Source of the DNA: Utricularia gibba
Lineage: Eukaryota > Streptophyta > Magnoliopsida > Lamiales > Lentibulariaceae
NCBI GenBank assembly: GCA_002189035.1
Contig: NEEC01000012.1
Coordinates: 62,001 to 126,000, forward strand
Reading direction: 5' to 3'
DNA: 64,000 nt
In this document: one piece after another, positions 22,685 through 35,500 of the stretch
Layout: every line of letters begins with the position of its first letter
How positions within the stretch are numbered: position 1 is the stretch's first letter
Position numbers and translations under genes: made by a program
The notes under the pieces: generated by a model
The model's input: the letters and a program-made list of their open reading frames with translations, nothing else
What the model was told of the DNA's origin: nothing
Databases searched by the model: none

Positions 22685-23030
22685 CTGGGAAATTGCTCGG
22701 GCAGACAAACTATCCATGGCCCTATAATTCTTTTTCTGTTGTAGCTGAAATTTGGCGGGGATGAGTTATGTATAGGATCTGCTTGACTGTACTCTGCTTA
22801 AAAATGCACTAAATTAGACAATGCCATCTACAGTGGACCTAATTTATACAGAAAAATTACATACGCTCGAACATCTGGGTGCTCTTGCAATCAGAAGAAT
22901 CTGATAACACAGAAAATTCTGAGAGTAACAATTAAAGCGTTACATCGGCAAGGATCCATAATCGAGAAGAGGGAAACTATGGCCAGTGTTAAAGGGTCAG
23001 CAGAATACTAATCTCCAGTTGAGTTTGGTT
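22685..23030. other. convergent 3' flanks
   Basis: The 346 bases between the stop of the FTSH4-like gene and the stop of the bHLH gene on the other strand hold 3' untranslated sequence of both. No other feature is seen. Confidence 0.6.
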
Positions 23031-24400
23031 TCATGACGAGGACACGCCAGGAGACGTGTTGTTCCCAGACCAACTTAAATCTAACTGCAGTCGAAAAACG
23101 GTGTCGTCCCGGCAAATATCCTGTGCAGCAATGGATTATATAGGGGTGAGAGTTGAGTTTCCTATCAAGTTTTAAGCAATGTGTACATGAAAGAGAAACC
23201 TGTGTGGAGTTTAGATGGTTAAGCATTCCGTATTGGATCTGTGTTGGGGGAACGAACTGGGGGATGATTCCGGAGCTAGTGGTGTTGGCCATAGAGGTCA
23301 TGCAGTTTGGTGCAGTTGAGGAGTCGGCAACATTGGACTCTGGTAATCTCTGCACAAAAACGTTGTCGTCCCTTGTGTGTGGTTCTTGAACGGCCGAAGA
23401 GGATAGCATGGATTGCGGTGTGCCCAGTGAGTGTGCAGGATGCAAACTTAATCCATTTCTCACGGTCAAAATCTGCAACAAGTCCATGGTATTGACAAGT
23501 TTCAAAATGGAACAATTTCAATGAAATCTCCTTGTAAAAGCAGGTGCAGAACACACTCGTAGATGTAATTGAGCATGATTAAAGATAATTCATAAGGTAT
23601 TGGCGATGCTGAAATTAAGTGCGTTAAAACGCAAGTTGAAAGTGGCCTCATCCTCTGACGCAAACAAGGGAGAAGAGGAAAAGCACAGGTAAAAACCTGA
23701 ACTTGCCGTTGAAGCTGCTTAAGATATTCAATGGCTTCATCCAACATGGATGCTTTATCAGTCTACGAACAGAAAAGAAACTAGTTCAATTCATTGCAAA
23801 CTACTAAAGCACAGCATGAGAGCAATAGCCCCATATATTTACTTTGTTGGAGTTTGGAATCAGAGTCTGAAGTGCTTTCAGCTTTTCGTTGATCCGACTT
23901 CGTCTCCTCTGTTTACATATGTTCAAGGATTAGGAAGAATCATCAAGACGCAAAACCGCACAGGAAGATTTGTTGTAAAAAAAGATGAAACCTTCTCAGA
24001 CAAATTATGAACCTCTGCAGCTCTAGTTCTTTTAGAGGAGCGAAGGGGAGCAGAGCATGGAACAGCAGCATCAAAAGAATCAGATCCCTGCAAGAACCAA
24101 ACAGTGGAATTACGAGGAAAATCATGAAAATAAACATGGATATATGCACACCTCCGGTGAGGAACCTAACACGTGTTTCATAGAATTCATCCTCTCAGAA
24201 TCTCCGGTGAAAAAACTGTTGGGACCGGGGAAATTGATGCTAGAGGAAGAAGACTCTGCTTTAATCCCTCCAGAGATAAACACACTAGATGCAGCGGTAT
24301 TTCCATCGTGATTATTCGGTGAAGAAGACGAATTCTGAAGAAGAATTTGAAGAAAAGAGGACATGTCCCCAGATTCATTGTTTCCATAAAGATCCCACAT
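23031..24400 (-). CDS. bHLH transcription factor, SPATULA/ALCATRAZ-like
   Basis: Six minus-strand exons join in phase 0: 24400-24152, 24087-23992, 23908-23843, 23762-23697, 23472-23200 and 23120-23031, total 279 residues. The bHLH lies at about 101-159: RAAEVHNLSEKRRRSRINEK, then KALQTLIPNSNK and TDKASMLDEAIEYLKQLQ, followed by QVQILTVRNGLSLHPA. This run is typical of SPATULA and ALCATRAZ, which act in carpel margin, style and fruit-valve development and in seedling growth control. The N-terminus (MWDLYGNNES, SSFLQILLQNSSSS) fits too. The last exon ends DLSWSGNNTSPGVSSS. Function here is inferred from the family; a PIF identity is less likely because no phytochrome-binding motif is seen. Confidence 0.92.
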
Positions 24401-26300
24401 GTCAAACACCAAAACACGATCAAAGAACGCGGAAAGGTTCAAACCCACAAGCCTAGAAAACCCAGATTACCTCTCAAATCGACATTTCAAAAACTGTTTA
24501 CTTTTTTCCTCCGGAAAACACGAAAATCAATCAACAACACAAAGCATTTGGATAAATCTGGCTCATTCACATTTCGATCTTTTGAAAACCAATTTCGAAG
24601 TGTTTCTAGTTCGCCATCGATTGTTCTAGTAAGTGGAGCATCTCTGAGAGTTAGTTCCCTTCCTCAACGTCGCCCTTTTCAGGAAAAAGCTCAACTGAAA
24701 TCAGGTGATTCTTGACGGATGCGCCTCCCGCCTTAATCAGCAGCCTAATCTCTTTTTATTTACATTAAAGCCGCCCCATCTCATTAATCCCCTGAAAATC
24801 GTATTTTTTAAAAAAACTTTTCGTCCCTGCAAATTTCAAATGGACTCGAAACATATTGTGATTAGGTGGTGCACATCGTGAAGTAGGAACACTGGCCTTT
24901 AAAATTAAGTGATATTGCTACCAACATGATTAAGAATCTAAAAAAACATATCCAAATGTATAAAATATGTCAGTACCATGAGAAATTGATAAGTACTCTA
25001 ATGTGTCCATTTAATCCACACATCCATCCTATATTTTTGATCCATCTAGAATTGATATCACGGGATCATTTATCTTATTTTCAAGATAGGCAGCAATTTG
25101 ACATCGTTGCGATCTAATACTTCATCAAGTCGACGATGACCCACAACAATAAGTTTCGTAATCTTCTTGATTAGTAGAATGATAATTTCATTATGTGTTG
25201 ATAATGATTACTTATATTGACTCTACTAATAATTATTTTAGTAGAAAATAATTATTGCAAATGTATATGTATGCCCATTATGCAATCTGTGTTTCAAAAG
25301 TTAAAAAAAAAATTGGAAAAACATACGACAATATTGAATTTGTGTGTTCATATTATGACTTAACCTATAAGGAATGGTATTCTATAGTTAAAAGAAATTT
25401 GTTAAGATTAATTGATAAAGGAATATAAGTTTGTGAAACTATACCAAGATCAAAACATATTATAGTATTTGACTTGGAAAATAAATCACGTGAAAGAAGA
25501 CTATAAAATAAACGAAAAATTGTCAGTTCATTGTAATCAAAATGTGATAGCTCATTTATGGATATGAACTTTGTAGAATAATTTTATTAAAAAGGAAAAA
25601 ATGATGTTTGATACTATTTACAATAAAAGAGTTCCATAAGAATTATATTAGCAAATTGAAAGAATGTTTATTATTTGGTACTTCTTTCATACTTACTAAC
25701 AATCCTCATACTAAGAAGTCATATAAAATTAGTATATGAATTGAACATTGCAATTTTATACTTTACTTGTTTAAATGCTTTCAATTTAATAATATATGTT
25801 TAATTTCTACTAAAATTTTGTGCAATTTATAGTTTACAAGACTCCATTATATAGTTCTGTGTAGAATACTTTTTATTAATTTCTTGAACATAAATCAATC
25901 AGAAGCATTTTTTTTCTTAAAGCTACGAATTGCAAAAGAAATTGTTTAATAATTCAACATAGTTTTCTAGGGATGCTTCATTTTTTTTATGTTCTCTATA
26001 AATTGAGACCATCAGTACTAAATATTTATGAATTATTTATATAGGTTTTCTGAATTCTATTTTTTTTTATCATACATTAAGATCATTAGTACTAAATATC
26101 TATGAATTATTTATGTAGGTTTTCTGGATTACATTTGTTGTGTACAAATTAAATTTGATATTAAAAGATATATTCTCTCAAAAGAAGTAAGCTATGTGAG
26201 TGTTATATTTTTTGTATTACTTTAATAGTTATGGTGAAAAAGACTATTTATATGTATGAAAAAATTTCAGAATATATAAAGCATTGAATTCTACTTGCAA
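24401..26300. other. AT-rich intergenic DNA, probably worn transposon
   Basis: The part next to 24401 is the leader of the bHLH gene. From about 24900 the sequence is AT-rich with no open frame of note. A possible worn coding trace runs at 25261-25440 (EFVCSYYDLTYKEWYSIVKR on the plus strand), which may belong to the hAT relic that is clearer further on. Confidence 0.4.
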
Positions 26301-26309
26301 GAAGACAAC

Positions 26310-26790
26310 ATGATTTGACTCATTTACATGTTATGCCTCATACTTTGAATCCAAGATGAATACAATTTATTCCTTTATACTTACATTAAAATGTCATTAA
26401 AAACACTCAAATAATGTTCCACTTGATGTTGATAGTGAACTTTTATATTTGAGAAAGAAATTGATAGAATTTTGCTTCTATAATAAAGATGATCGAACAA
26501 TTATGATGATAATAATTTCAGTGTATATAGAAATATTGGATGCATTTGAATATCGAATTAATATACTTTGTAGTTCTAAAATGGAGTCATTAGATTGGTG
26601 GCTATAACGCCTCATTTTCAAACTTTTGCTAAAAAGCTTATTAGATAGGTCTATTCATCTTTAAATTATGAAATAAATTGAAGAACATATGTTTTTATAC
26701 ATTCTCTTAAAAAAAAAAGTTTCTTTAGCTTATGAGCATGTAGAATTTTCATGTGTTTTCACGAACTTCTTCTGATTATCTTATAAATTT
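26310..26790 (+). pseudogene. relic of a hAT transposase C-terminus (DUF659 type)
   Basis: Plus-strand traces in order: HLHVMPHTLNPR at about 26319-26355, matching the PLHALAHxLNPRYY motif of this family; LDWWL near 26592; then NYEIN, stop, RTYVFIHSLKKK near 26663-26710, matching the CERNWSTFSFIHSxKRN dimerisation motif with Trp turned into a stop. The frame changes several times. The order and spacing fit the last ~150 residues of a DUF659-hAT transposase. It is a different hAT type from the one at 7.5-9.5 kb. Confidence 0.55.
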
Positions 26791-29700
26791 ATAAATAATA
26801 TTTTTGTAATATAAATTCTTTATAAGATATGATTGCTAAGAAATTAGGATATTTAAATCATTTATTTATAAAATTATTTCTCATTTATTTCACTTCAAAA
26901 AAGTGAATCTATTCTATAATAGTAATTCTTAAAAAAAAAAAACATTTAGAAACAGTTTCATTTTACAAAAAGTTTTCATTCTATTAGAATTATTTTTGTA
27001 AAGTGGTTTTAAATGGCGCAGAATTGAGCTCTAGGCCCGAGATACTGAAAATGCTTTGGGGTAGGCCCACAAGGGCGATGACGAGCAAGATACCTCATAT
27101 GGGCGTATTGGGCCCCCGTTCACGCATCTCGAAAAGAAGCATAAGACTTGATTGTTATTCATTAATTTTGTGGACCCAAAACCTGAAGTTCTTGAGCCAA
27201 TTCGCGCATTTCACTCACCCCTTTGTATGTTTTCATTCTAAAAGAAATAAAAACACGTACGACAATATACTTACTCATCAGGTTTTCATTCATTCACATA
27301 TTAGCCTCCAAGTAAGGGCGGCATATGTTTTGTTTTGTTTTTTTTTTTTTTTTTTGTGTGTTTGAAGATGATGCTATACAATACGAAACTGAAAACAGGA
27401 ACTAGAGGAGTCTGTCTTATGGGGACCGAGCCCATTGATTGATGACATTTAGTGAGGGTGTGGACTCGGGAGCCCCCACCGGCATTCAAGAAGCCAGCCA
27501 GCCAGCCGTATGCTTCCTCTTCCTTTGTGGTATGGCGAGGTACATGAGAAAGCTAAGCTACATGTATGGTGTGGTATGGTATGGTATGATGAGACTTGCC
27601 AGTTTCCAGTTTCCCAAATCCATCCATGGGGTATCTGAAGGGAGTGGTCCCGATTCATGATTCTGGAAAATAGATGCTTGGAGTGTGTTGAATGAAATGG
27701 AAGCGCATGTGGCAAGTGGAAAAGCCCTCAACTATTATATTCTATCAATTAATTAAACGTAACTCAATGATAACCACCCAACACTGCTTTTCAACCTCAT
27801 CACATGACATGTCCTTCCTCCGCCTTCTTCAACACCACACCGCATTCCAATTCCGCATTCAAACTCCTGCTATTTCCTACAAATATTATTATTATTATTA
27901 TTATTATTTTGATAACTATGTTTTAAATTGAAGATGTAAAGACATGACAAGGGATAGAGCTTCCCTCCTACTAACGTGTGCCATGTTAAAGAGGAGGACA
28001 GGACCACACCCACGTGAAATTTCAACTATATGGTTCATTTTAATTAATAATAACCACTCGAAAAAAAAAGCCAAGAGTGGTTGTGGCATAATTTGGTGCG
28101 CAACAAAGTCATATAGAATTTGGGGATCGATAGGCCGGTTGCCTGCTTACTCGAAACCATTCACAAAACGAGGGATTCACGATCGCAAATATTTGCTAAA
28201 AAAAAAAAAGAGGAAAACTGCAAAGTTTGCACGTGATGATTATTGAAACGATGATGGATCTTGTTGTCTAAGTCGTAAGCAACCCCACCCATTGAAGTCC
28301 CATCTGGTGACTTTACCTCGCATCTAACAGCAGGAATTAGAAGAAGTTGGTGGAGGGGAAAAAGAATGCAAAAGGTGGCATGTGATCCAAAGCAAGAAAA
28401 AGGGGGGGTTGTGCTGTGCTGCGATTGAGAAGTCGGAGTGGGGTGTACTTTATTCTTCAAGTGCTTGTCAAGTATGCGAAATGGAACCCCACTTTAGCAA
28501 CACCATGATGAAATGGAACTCACACTGTCACATGAATGGTATGGGTTTGTGCGTTCGGGGTAAGGATGGCGACTTGGTTTTTTTTTTTTTTTTTTTTTTT
28601 TCCTGTAGCGTGATGCCCGGAAAACAACAAAATCCATGACATGCGGTGGAGTTGGTTGCCATCTTGACGCTCAAGTCTGAAGGAATATGTCCTCTGAAAC
28701 AGGAGTTGTTTTAGGTTGGAGCGTGATTTGGAAGATAGCATCATGTCGTGGGCTCGCTGGTTAGGTTACGAGGCTATCTATCTATCTATGCGCATAGTAG
28801 GGTTGGCTCTCCCTACCTGGACATGGACGCGGTGGAGGCTCGTTTAAACGCAGAATGTGTGGCCTGGATGGATCATGATCATGTGTGTGCTAATTAATTA
28901 AAAACGCAATCGTCGGAGCATCCCGGGGCTGTCAACAACAAAAGGTCTGGTCAGGTATGTGTGTGAGTGCAAGAAGAAAACAAGAGCCTAAATCCCTATG
29001 CCATGCTTCTCTAACATCCAAGGAGGCACAGCACAGCCCCTGTCCAGACTTGTCATGTGTAATTTAACATTTTGGCGTTTTTACGCTTAGCATCATCTAG
29101 TACCTATTTTTCCTTTTAGGATGGAGTTACCATCGTCGTCATGATGGTTTCTTTTTAATATTCGGACAACTGGAATTCTCTTTAGCAGCATTTTAAGTGG
29201 AATTCTTGAGAAGCGCGCATATTCCAGATGGGAAATATTAGAATTTTCAACATCTACTGCAAAACCCTAATCTAGGAACAAATCAAACATGAATCCAACA
29301 GCATCATGCTACCATTCCTGTCGAGGTTTTTTTAAAAGAAATAAAACCGCATGGTCCATGCGCAGAGATTTAAATGGTCGGTGGTTCCTGCGTTCCTGGT
29401 ATCCCTGTCATCTGTTTAGCTTCGATCGCACACCTACTAGGACTGGGACTAGGACTAGGAGCGAGTGCCCTGCCCTGCCCCATGTTGCGTCGGTTGGGGT
29501 TGGGTGCCTTGATTGTAAAACAAGTGAGCGCCCGCTGCTGGTGCTGGTCGTTGAAACGCCATTCATTCCCATCATCAACTTTTGGTTTCTTCCCTTGGAA
29601 CCAACCACTGCCGCTGCATCCAACACATACAGGCTCCACCCCAATTAACCATCTTTAGGAGGAAGGATGCAGTTGTCCCCAACCGCAAGCATTAAGTAAA

Positions 29701-32582
29701 GTAAATGAATATCATTGCGCCCGGGACGCAAGAAAAAAGCAATAGGATTGATTCGACATTCAAAATCGTTTGTCAACATGGGTAACTTGTAACTAGTTAT
29801 GTTGAATTATTTAGGGTTTAAAATACTTGTGGTGGTGTAGGTGTACCCTGTACGGGTCCGTCGGGTACTTTGGATTTATTCGTAATTTTTGTATTAAAAG
29901 AAAAAAAAAAGGTAACTACTTCCACCGCAGACTTGGGACGCAACGGAAGATTCCATTTCATTTCCACAGGAAGGAAGGAATAATCAGTGTATTTTTTTTT
30001 TTTTTGGACTGTGAGGGTGTGTAGGGTGGCGGGTGGGTCCCAGGCCATGTGAGGTAGGAGACCACCGAGCTGGCAGCTTTGCCCGACCCGACCGTGTGCG
30101 ACTTTCCCCCTCCGTCTCCATTTCTTTTATCCCTTAATTGAGAAATAATAAAATAAAAAAAAAAGTAGAAATTTGTAGATGGTGTCATGTATGCCTCTCG
30201 AGTCGCATCATCATCCATTCATTTAAAATGCATCCTTCCATTCCATTCCATTCTATTCCATATGGAGGATGAGCATCTATCTGGTTAGGTTAGGGACAAA
30301 AGAGTCCTTGGAACACAAAGAAAGATGATCGGAAGAATATTTTTGTCCCCGCCCACGCACCCGAACAAAAGGCTACTGCGTTTGCAGTTATTTTTGCCCA
30401 TTCACATGTCTTGAGGATGAGGGGCCCAACCACACAACTCAACTCTTCTTTTTTCACCCACTATACACCAAAAACTTGCATTTTTTTTCCCAAAAAATAA
30501 CAACACAAGATTTCGTCCCCTATTCACGTGTGGATGAGGGGCAAATCAGCGAATTCCTTCTCTCTCTGTGTGTGCTTTTTTAATTATTAGAGATGGTGGT
30601 TTTGCATAAATCAACTTATCTTCCTCCGTACATATTTATATGTATGTGTGAGACTAGTGGTGTGATCTGTTCAATACCGAATTGAATTGGAATCATGGTT
30701 TTTTAGTTTTCAAGATAATGAAATGTCTCAAAAATAGAACGGTACGAAAAGTCAAAATCTTGAACCGAAATTGGAATTGGAACCATGGTTTCTGTTTGAA
30801 TCAATCACAACTCTATGTGAGAATGTGGATTTATGTTTGGTTTACTCGAATTATGTAGGTAAAATTAACTCGAAAATAATTAAATTATTTTCCAAAGCGA
30901 AGCAGCCCGCCCATAAAACACACGGTTTCTCCAAACGTGATTTGATATTACGTGAGTCTTTTTTAATTAAACGAGTTTTAGCTTTTTTAATTATAGTCCC
31001 AATATGACTGAGTGATTACGTGCGTGGCCGTCTTAGGAAGGGTGGAGTCGTATGCATGCATGTATATCCATCCATCGCTATTGAATGTAGCATTTGACTT
31101 GGGCGTATGTCAATGTAGGCACTGAGATTATTTTAACCACGCACACCATTAATTCTCAATAATGACACGTGTGCACCTACCCCACACACACACACATACA
31201 CATACACACAGAGACGGTACAAATAATTTTTACAACTGTCCCTCCCTCCCAGGGATGGACGGCATTGGCGTCCTACCCCTACACCCCCCTATAAAAGTAA
31301 AACTGTCATTTTCGAGCTGCCCTAACAACTGTCGGGCAGAAGACCAAGACCGTTGCGTTGCGTTGCGTTGCGTCGGATCCTCCTGCTCCCCTTCCCACTG
31401 CCAAAGAATCCATCCATCCATCCATCCCTGTTTAAACTATAATGAAGGTGGCGCATGGCGGAGATAAAATACATTTATTTTTGCGTAGGAACAAAAGAGG
31501 AGCTACACACATACATGGGCCTGGCCTCGCTCCAGCCCTTCCTTGTATGCAATGCAATGGGATGCGTTCTCGTACTGTTGTCCCATTAGGTGGGGGCGGG
31601 ACCCACCAAACTTAATACACCCCGCGTTAAAAATACGGATCGGTAATTCTTTCTTTTTCTGCTCTTGGATTTGATACCATGCGAGGGGCGGGGCGGGGCT
31701 GATTGAATGACTGAATGCATGCAGATCAGTTCAGCTCATGAGATGAGATGGAGCAACTGGATCCTGCTTCATCTGTATTACACATACAATCTTGGCTTGA
31801 TTAGATAAATAGGTTGTGTTCATAATTAAAGTTGGTTTTGATAAACAAGTTTTAATTTGGATGAATTACTCATGCTGGAGTAGTGAACACACAACTTGTC
31901 ATTTGATGGGGGATTTTTGCGTCTATTGAATTAGAAGAGGAAAGCAGCGGAAAAATCCGATTATGGGCAGGGCAGTTGCATCAAGTATTAACTGACAAAA
32001 GAAGAAAGGGAAAGCATTCGGTTGTATTATTGATTGGGAATCTGAGATTTGTTCGTTGCCTCAACAATACGTAGCAAATAATTGCAATCCCTCCCCTCCC
32101 AAAAGAGAGAGAGAGAGAGAGAGGGAGAGAGGTGGTTGTGCGACTGCGCTCCTGCTGACGGATTTCACCTTCACCGCCATTAAAATCACAGAGAAAGAGA
32201 AGAGCTGAGCTGAGCTTTCTCCTTGCGTTCCTCAACTACCTCTTCCTAATTGCCACTCTCTCGCTCTATGGACTTTTGGTAGAGAGGAGTAATGGGCAAT
32301 CTAGCTGGCTGTCTTCTTCACTTCTCTCTCTACTGGCATCATCGTTTTTCAGGCTAAACTAAAGGGAAGAACAAAAAACACACACCCACATTCTCTCTCT
32401 CTCTCTCATTCTCCTCCTGTTGTTGGTTGTGTTCCATTTCACTCTTGGGGCCGTTGGGCATTTCTCTACCTCTCTTCCTTGACGCATTTCACGCATTGGG
32501 TTCAGCTATTTTTCCCCTCCCTTGGTGGCTTTTGCAATTCTGAGCTCTGATTGTTGGTAAAAATCAAAGCTCAGTGGAGACT
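26791..32582. other. gene-free intergenic region with many simple repeats, upstream of the kinesin gene
   Basis: No gene is recognised in 5.8 kb. Simple repeats: T-run 27337-27354, TTA repeat 27884-27908, T-run 28578-28601, ATCT repeat near 28776-28790, T-run 29992-30005, CA-rich 31182-31211, CGTTG repeat 31351-31373, CCATC repeat 31408-31425, GA repeat about 32104-32122, CT repeat about 32392-32407. The last few hundred bases, CT-rich and containing short CACACA runs, are the likely promoter and leader of the kinesin gene at 32583. Confidence 0.55.
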
Positions 32583-35500
32583 ATGGAAGCTAGTCCTTCT
32601 GGGGAGGATTGCTGTGTGAAAGTGGCTGTTCACATTAGGCCTCTGATAGGCGATGAGAAACTTCAGGGATGCAAAGATTGTGTTGCTATAGTCCCCGGGA
32701 AACCTCAGGTACAGTCGCGGTTGATAATGTGACATGGGTTTTCGGAATGGAGCCTCAATGTGGTGCCAATTGATTGGGAGAAACAAAAGCTTTTCATTTC
32801 GATTTTTTTTTCGTCAGGAATTCTCTTTGACAGATCCTGGTTTTCGTCTGGAGCTCTCTGTGACAGATCATTAGGAACAACGTCCTAGTGTATTGGTTTT
32901 GATAGCGTTGAGAAATTATGGAGTCCATGCATGCGGAAAGACTTGATTTGGGAGTTTAATGAGTAAACTAATAGCAGAAATATCCATAGCCCTTTTGATT
33001 GCATATTGTTGTGACTTTGATCAGCTTTCTGGGTTTCAAAGATATGCACTCTGATTTCGTTGAGTAATCCCTCCTTTTGATGCCCTATTTGTTTGGGCTT
33101 CAATTTTCAGCTGTAACGAATCTCTTGTTCTCTGCATTTTTCTTGTAACGATCTTATGATTGAGAATTTTGGATCTGGTTGCTTATATACAGGTTCAAAT
33201 AGGCGCCCATTCCTTCACTTTTGATCATGTATATGGAAGCACAGCTTCGCCCTCAACTACCATGTATGACGAGTGTATTAATCCTTTGGTGGATGGCTTG
33301 TTTCAAGGATATAATGCCACCGTTCTTGCCTATGGGCAGGTAGCATATCAATATTTTCTGTGAAAAAATGGGGGTTTGCAGGACAATATTATGTTTTTTT
33401 TGAAAGAAAGTTGCTCATTTGATGCAGACGGGTTCCGGTAAGACGTATACTATGGGCACCAATGTAAAGGATGGGAATCAAACTGGCCTGATTCCCAAAG
33501 TTATGAATGCTTTATTCAGCAGGATTGAAGCTCTCAAGCATGAAGTAGAGTTCCAACTGCACGTTTCCTTCATTGAGGTTCTTGATCTTTACCCTGCACT
33601 TTCATTCTTACTAGTTGTCATTTTTAGACAATGTGTTTTTCCAAGGTAAGAAAACAGGGAAACCTATCAATCTTTTTGTTATTCTTTGCTTGCCCTTTGA
33701 GGCACGCCTTGAGTTTTCAACCCCAGTCTAAGTTAGATCCTGGGTCATATTCAAAGCTGGTGATGAGATATTGATCTTTTTCTGATTGAAATGAAACCCC
33801 ACTTTGTTATGTCTAAAGTTCATACACTGTTACTAATACAGAAAATCGTGTGTTGTATTGAAGATTCACAAAGAAGAAGTCAGGGATCTGTTAGAGACCA
33901 ACTGTCCTAACAGACAAGAGATAGCAAATGGAAATGGTGCAAAAGTAACGATCCCTGGAAAACCTCCGATTCAAATTCGTGAGACCTCCGATGGGGTGAT
34001 TACACTTGCTGGTACTACAGAGTGCTGTGTAAAGACACTCAAAGAAATGGCCGATTGCTTGGAGCAGGGATCTTTAAACAGGGCAACTGGTAGCACAAAC
34101 ATGAACAACCAGTCCAGGTTGGTAACTCTGTCATCACGCGTTCTGTTCTTTTTATGGTTAATGATTTAAGTTAAGAGTGTTAAAGGTCTACCGGTATCAA
34201 TGCCAACTGATGGCAAATAACACTGCCCTTCTGTAACCATTACTTCTCAGCCGGTCTCATGCAATCTTCACAATCACAATGGAGCAGATGAGACATCTTC
34301 AACCGGTAGTTTCTAATGATTGTATGACCGAGGATTATCTCTGTGCGAAGTTTCACTTGGTGGATCTCGCTGGATCAGAACGTGCCAAGAGAACAGGATC
34401 AGATGGACTACGTTTTAAGGAAGGTACCAAAAGGCTTCTAGGGTGATGATCTTAGAGTCTAATCCTCATTACCCTGAGAAATGCTCTTTAACAGGTGTTC
34501 ACATCAACAAGGGCCTCCTCGCACTTGGGAATTGTATAAGTGCATTGGGAGATGATAAAAAACGAAAAGAAGGTGCACACGTACCTTATCGAGATAGCAA
34601 ACTTACACGTTTACTGCAGGTCCAGTATACTTGACATACTTCAAATTTTTAGTTGGCCTGGTTTCATTAGCAGAATTTTTTTTCTTTTATGATCACCATA
34701 CTGCAAGCTTTGTGGTCCAAAGCATCAGTAGATTTCTGAGCTTGTGAGTTTTCCATAGCTATAATTCATGTTAAAAGCTTTTGTGTTCATAGGATTCTCT
34801 CGGTGGAAACAGCAAAACAGTGATGATAGGTGAGAATTAATAGATCCCTTCCTGTTGAAACTCCGGGGACCTATCGTTGAATGTTGCAAATTCACTTGTC
34901 TTTCAGCATGCATTAGTCCTGCGGATATCAATGCTGAGGAAACACTTAACACACTGAAGTATGCTAATCGTGCTAGGAATATCCAGAACAAACCTATTGT
35001 AAGTTACTGGGTTACCATTTCTGTTTTGACACTCGCATTATGTGTATTTCTTTTAAATCCATCTTCCTTGGATCAGATCAACAGAGATCCGATGTCTAGT
35101 GAAATGCTGAAGATGCGGCAGCAACTGGAATATCTGCAGGCTGAGCTTTGTGCCCTTGGTGGAATTTCATTTGATGAAATACAGGTTATCCAGTTACATC
35201 CTTTTCACCGTTTTTCCTTACCATCACTATTGCAGTCTCGTATGATGTAGTCGAAATGCTTGTTGCTTTCAGAATATCGAGATCAGTTCATTTACGTGAT
35301 TTGTCTTTTAAGCTTTCTCCATTAATGTGAAGAGTGCTAATGAGGTTGGACTTGTCCAGGCTCTGAGAGATAGGATCGCTTGGCTTGAAGCTACCAATGA
35401 AGAGATGTGCCGTGAATTGAATGAATTTCGCAGCAGAGATAGAACCACCACTGAGCAATATGAACCGAGTACTTATGTACGATATTTTCTCACAAAAATT

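Noticed and set aside
29289-29658. overlapping ORFs of about 120 and 94 residues
   Set aside because: They overlap on both strands in a region of simple sequence words (GGACTAGGACTAGG) and lack any family feature.
31351-31373. CGTTG repeat considered as a possible CRISPR-like or regulatory array
   Set aside because: It is a plain short tandem repeat without spacers, in a plant nuclear context.
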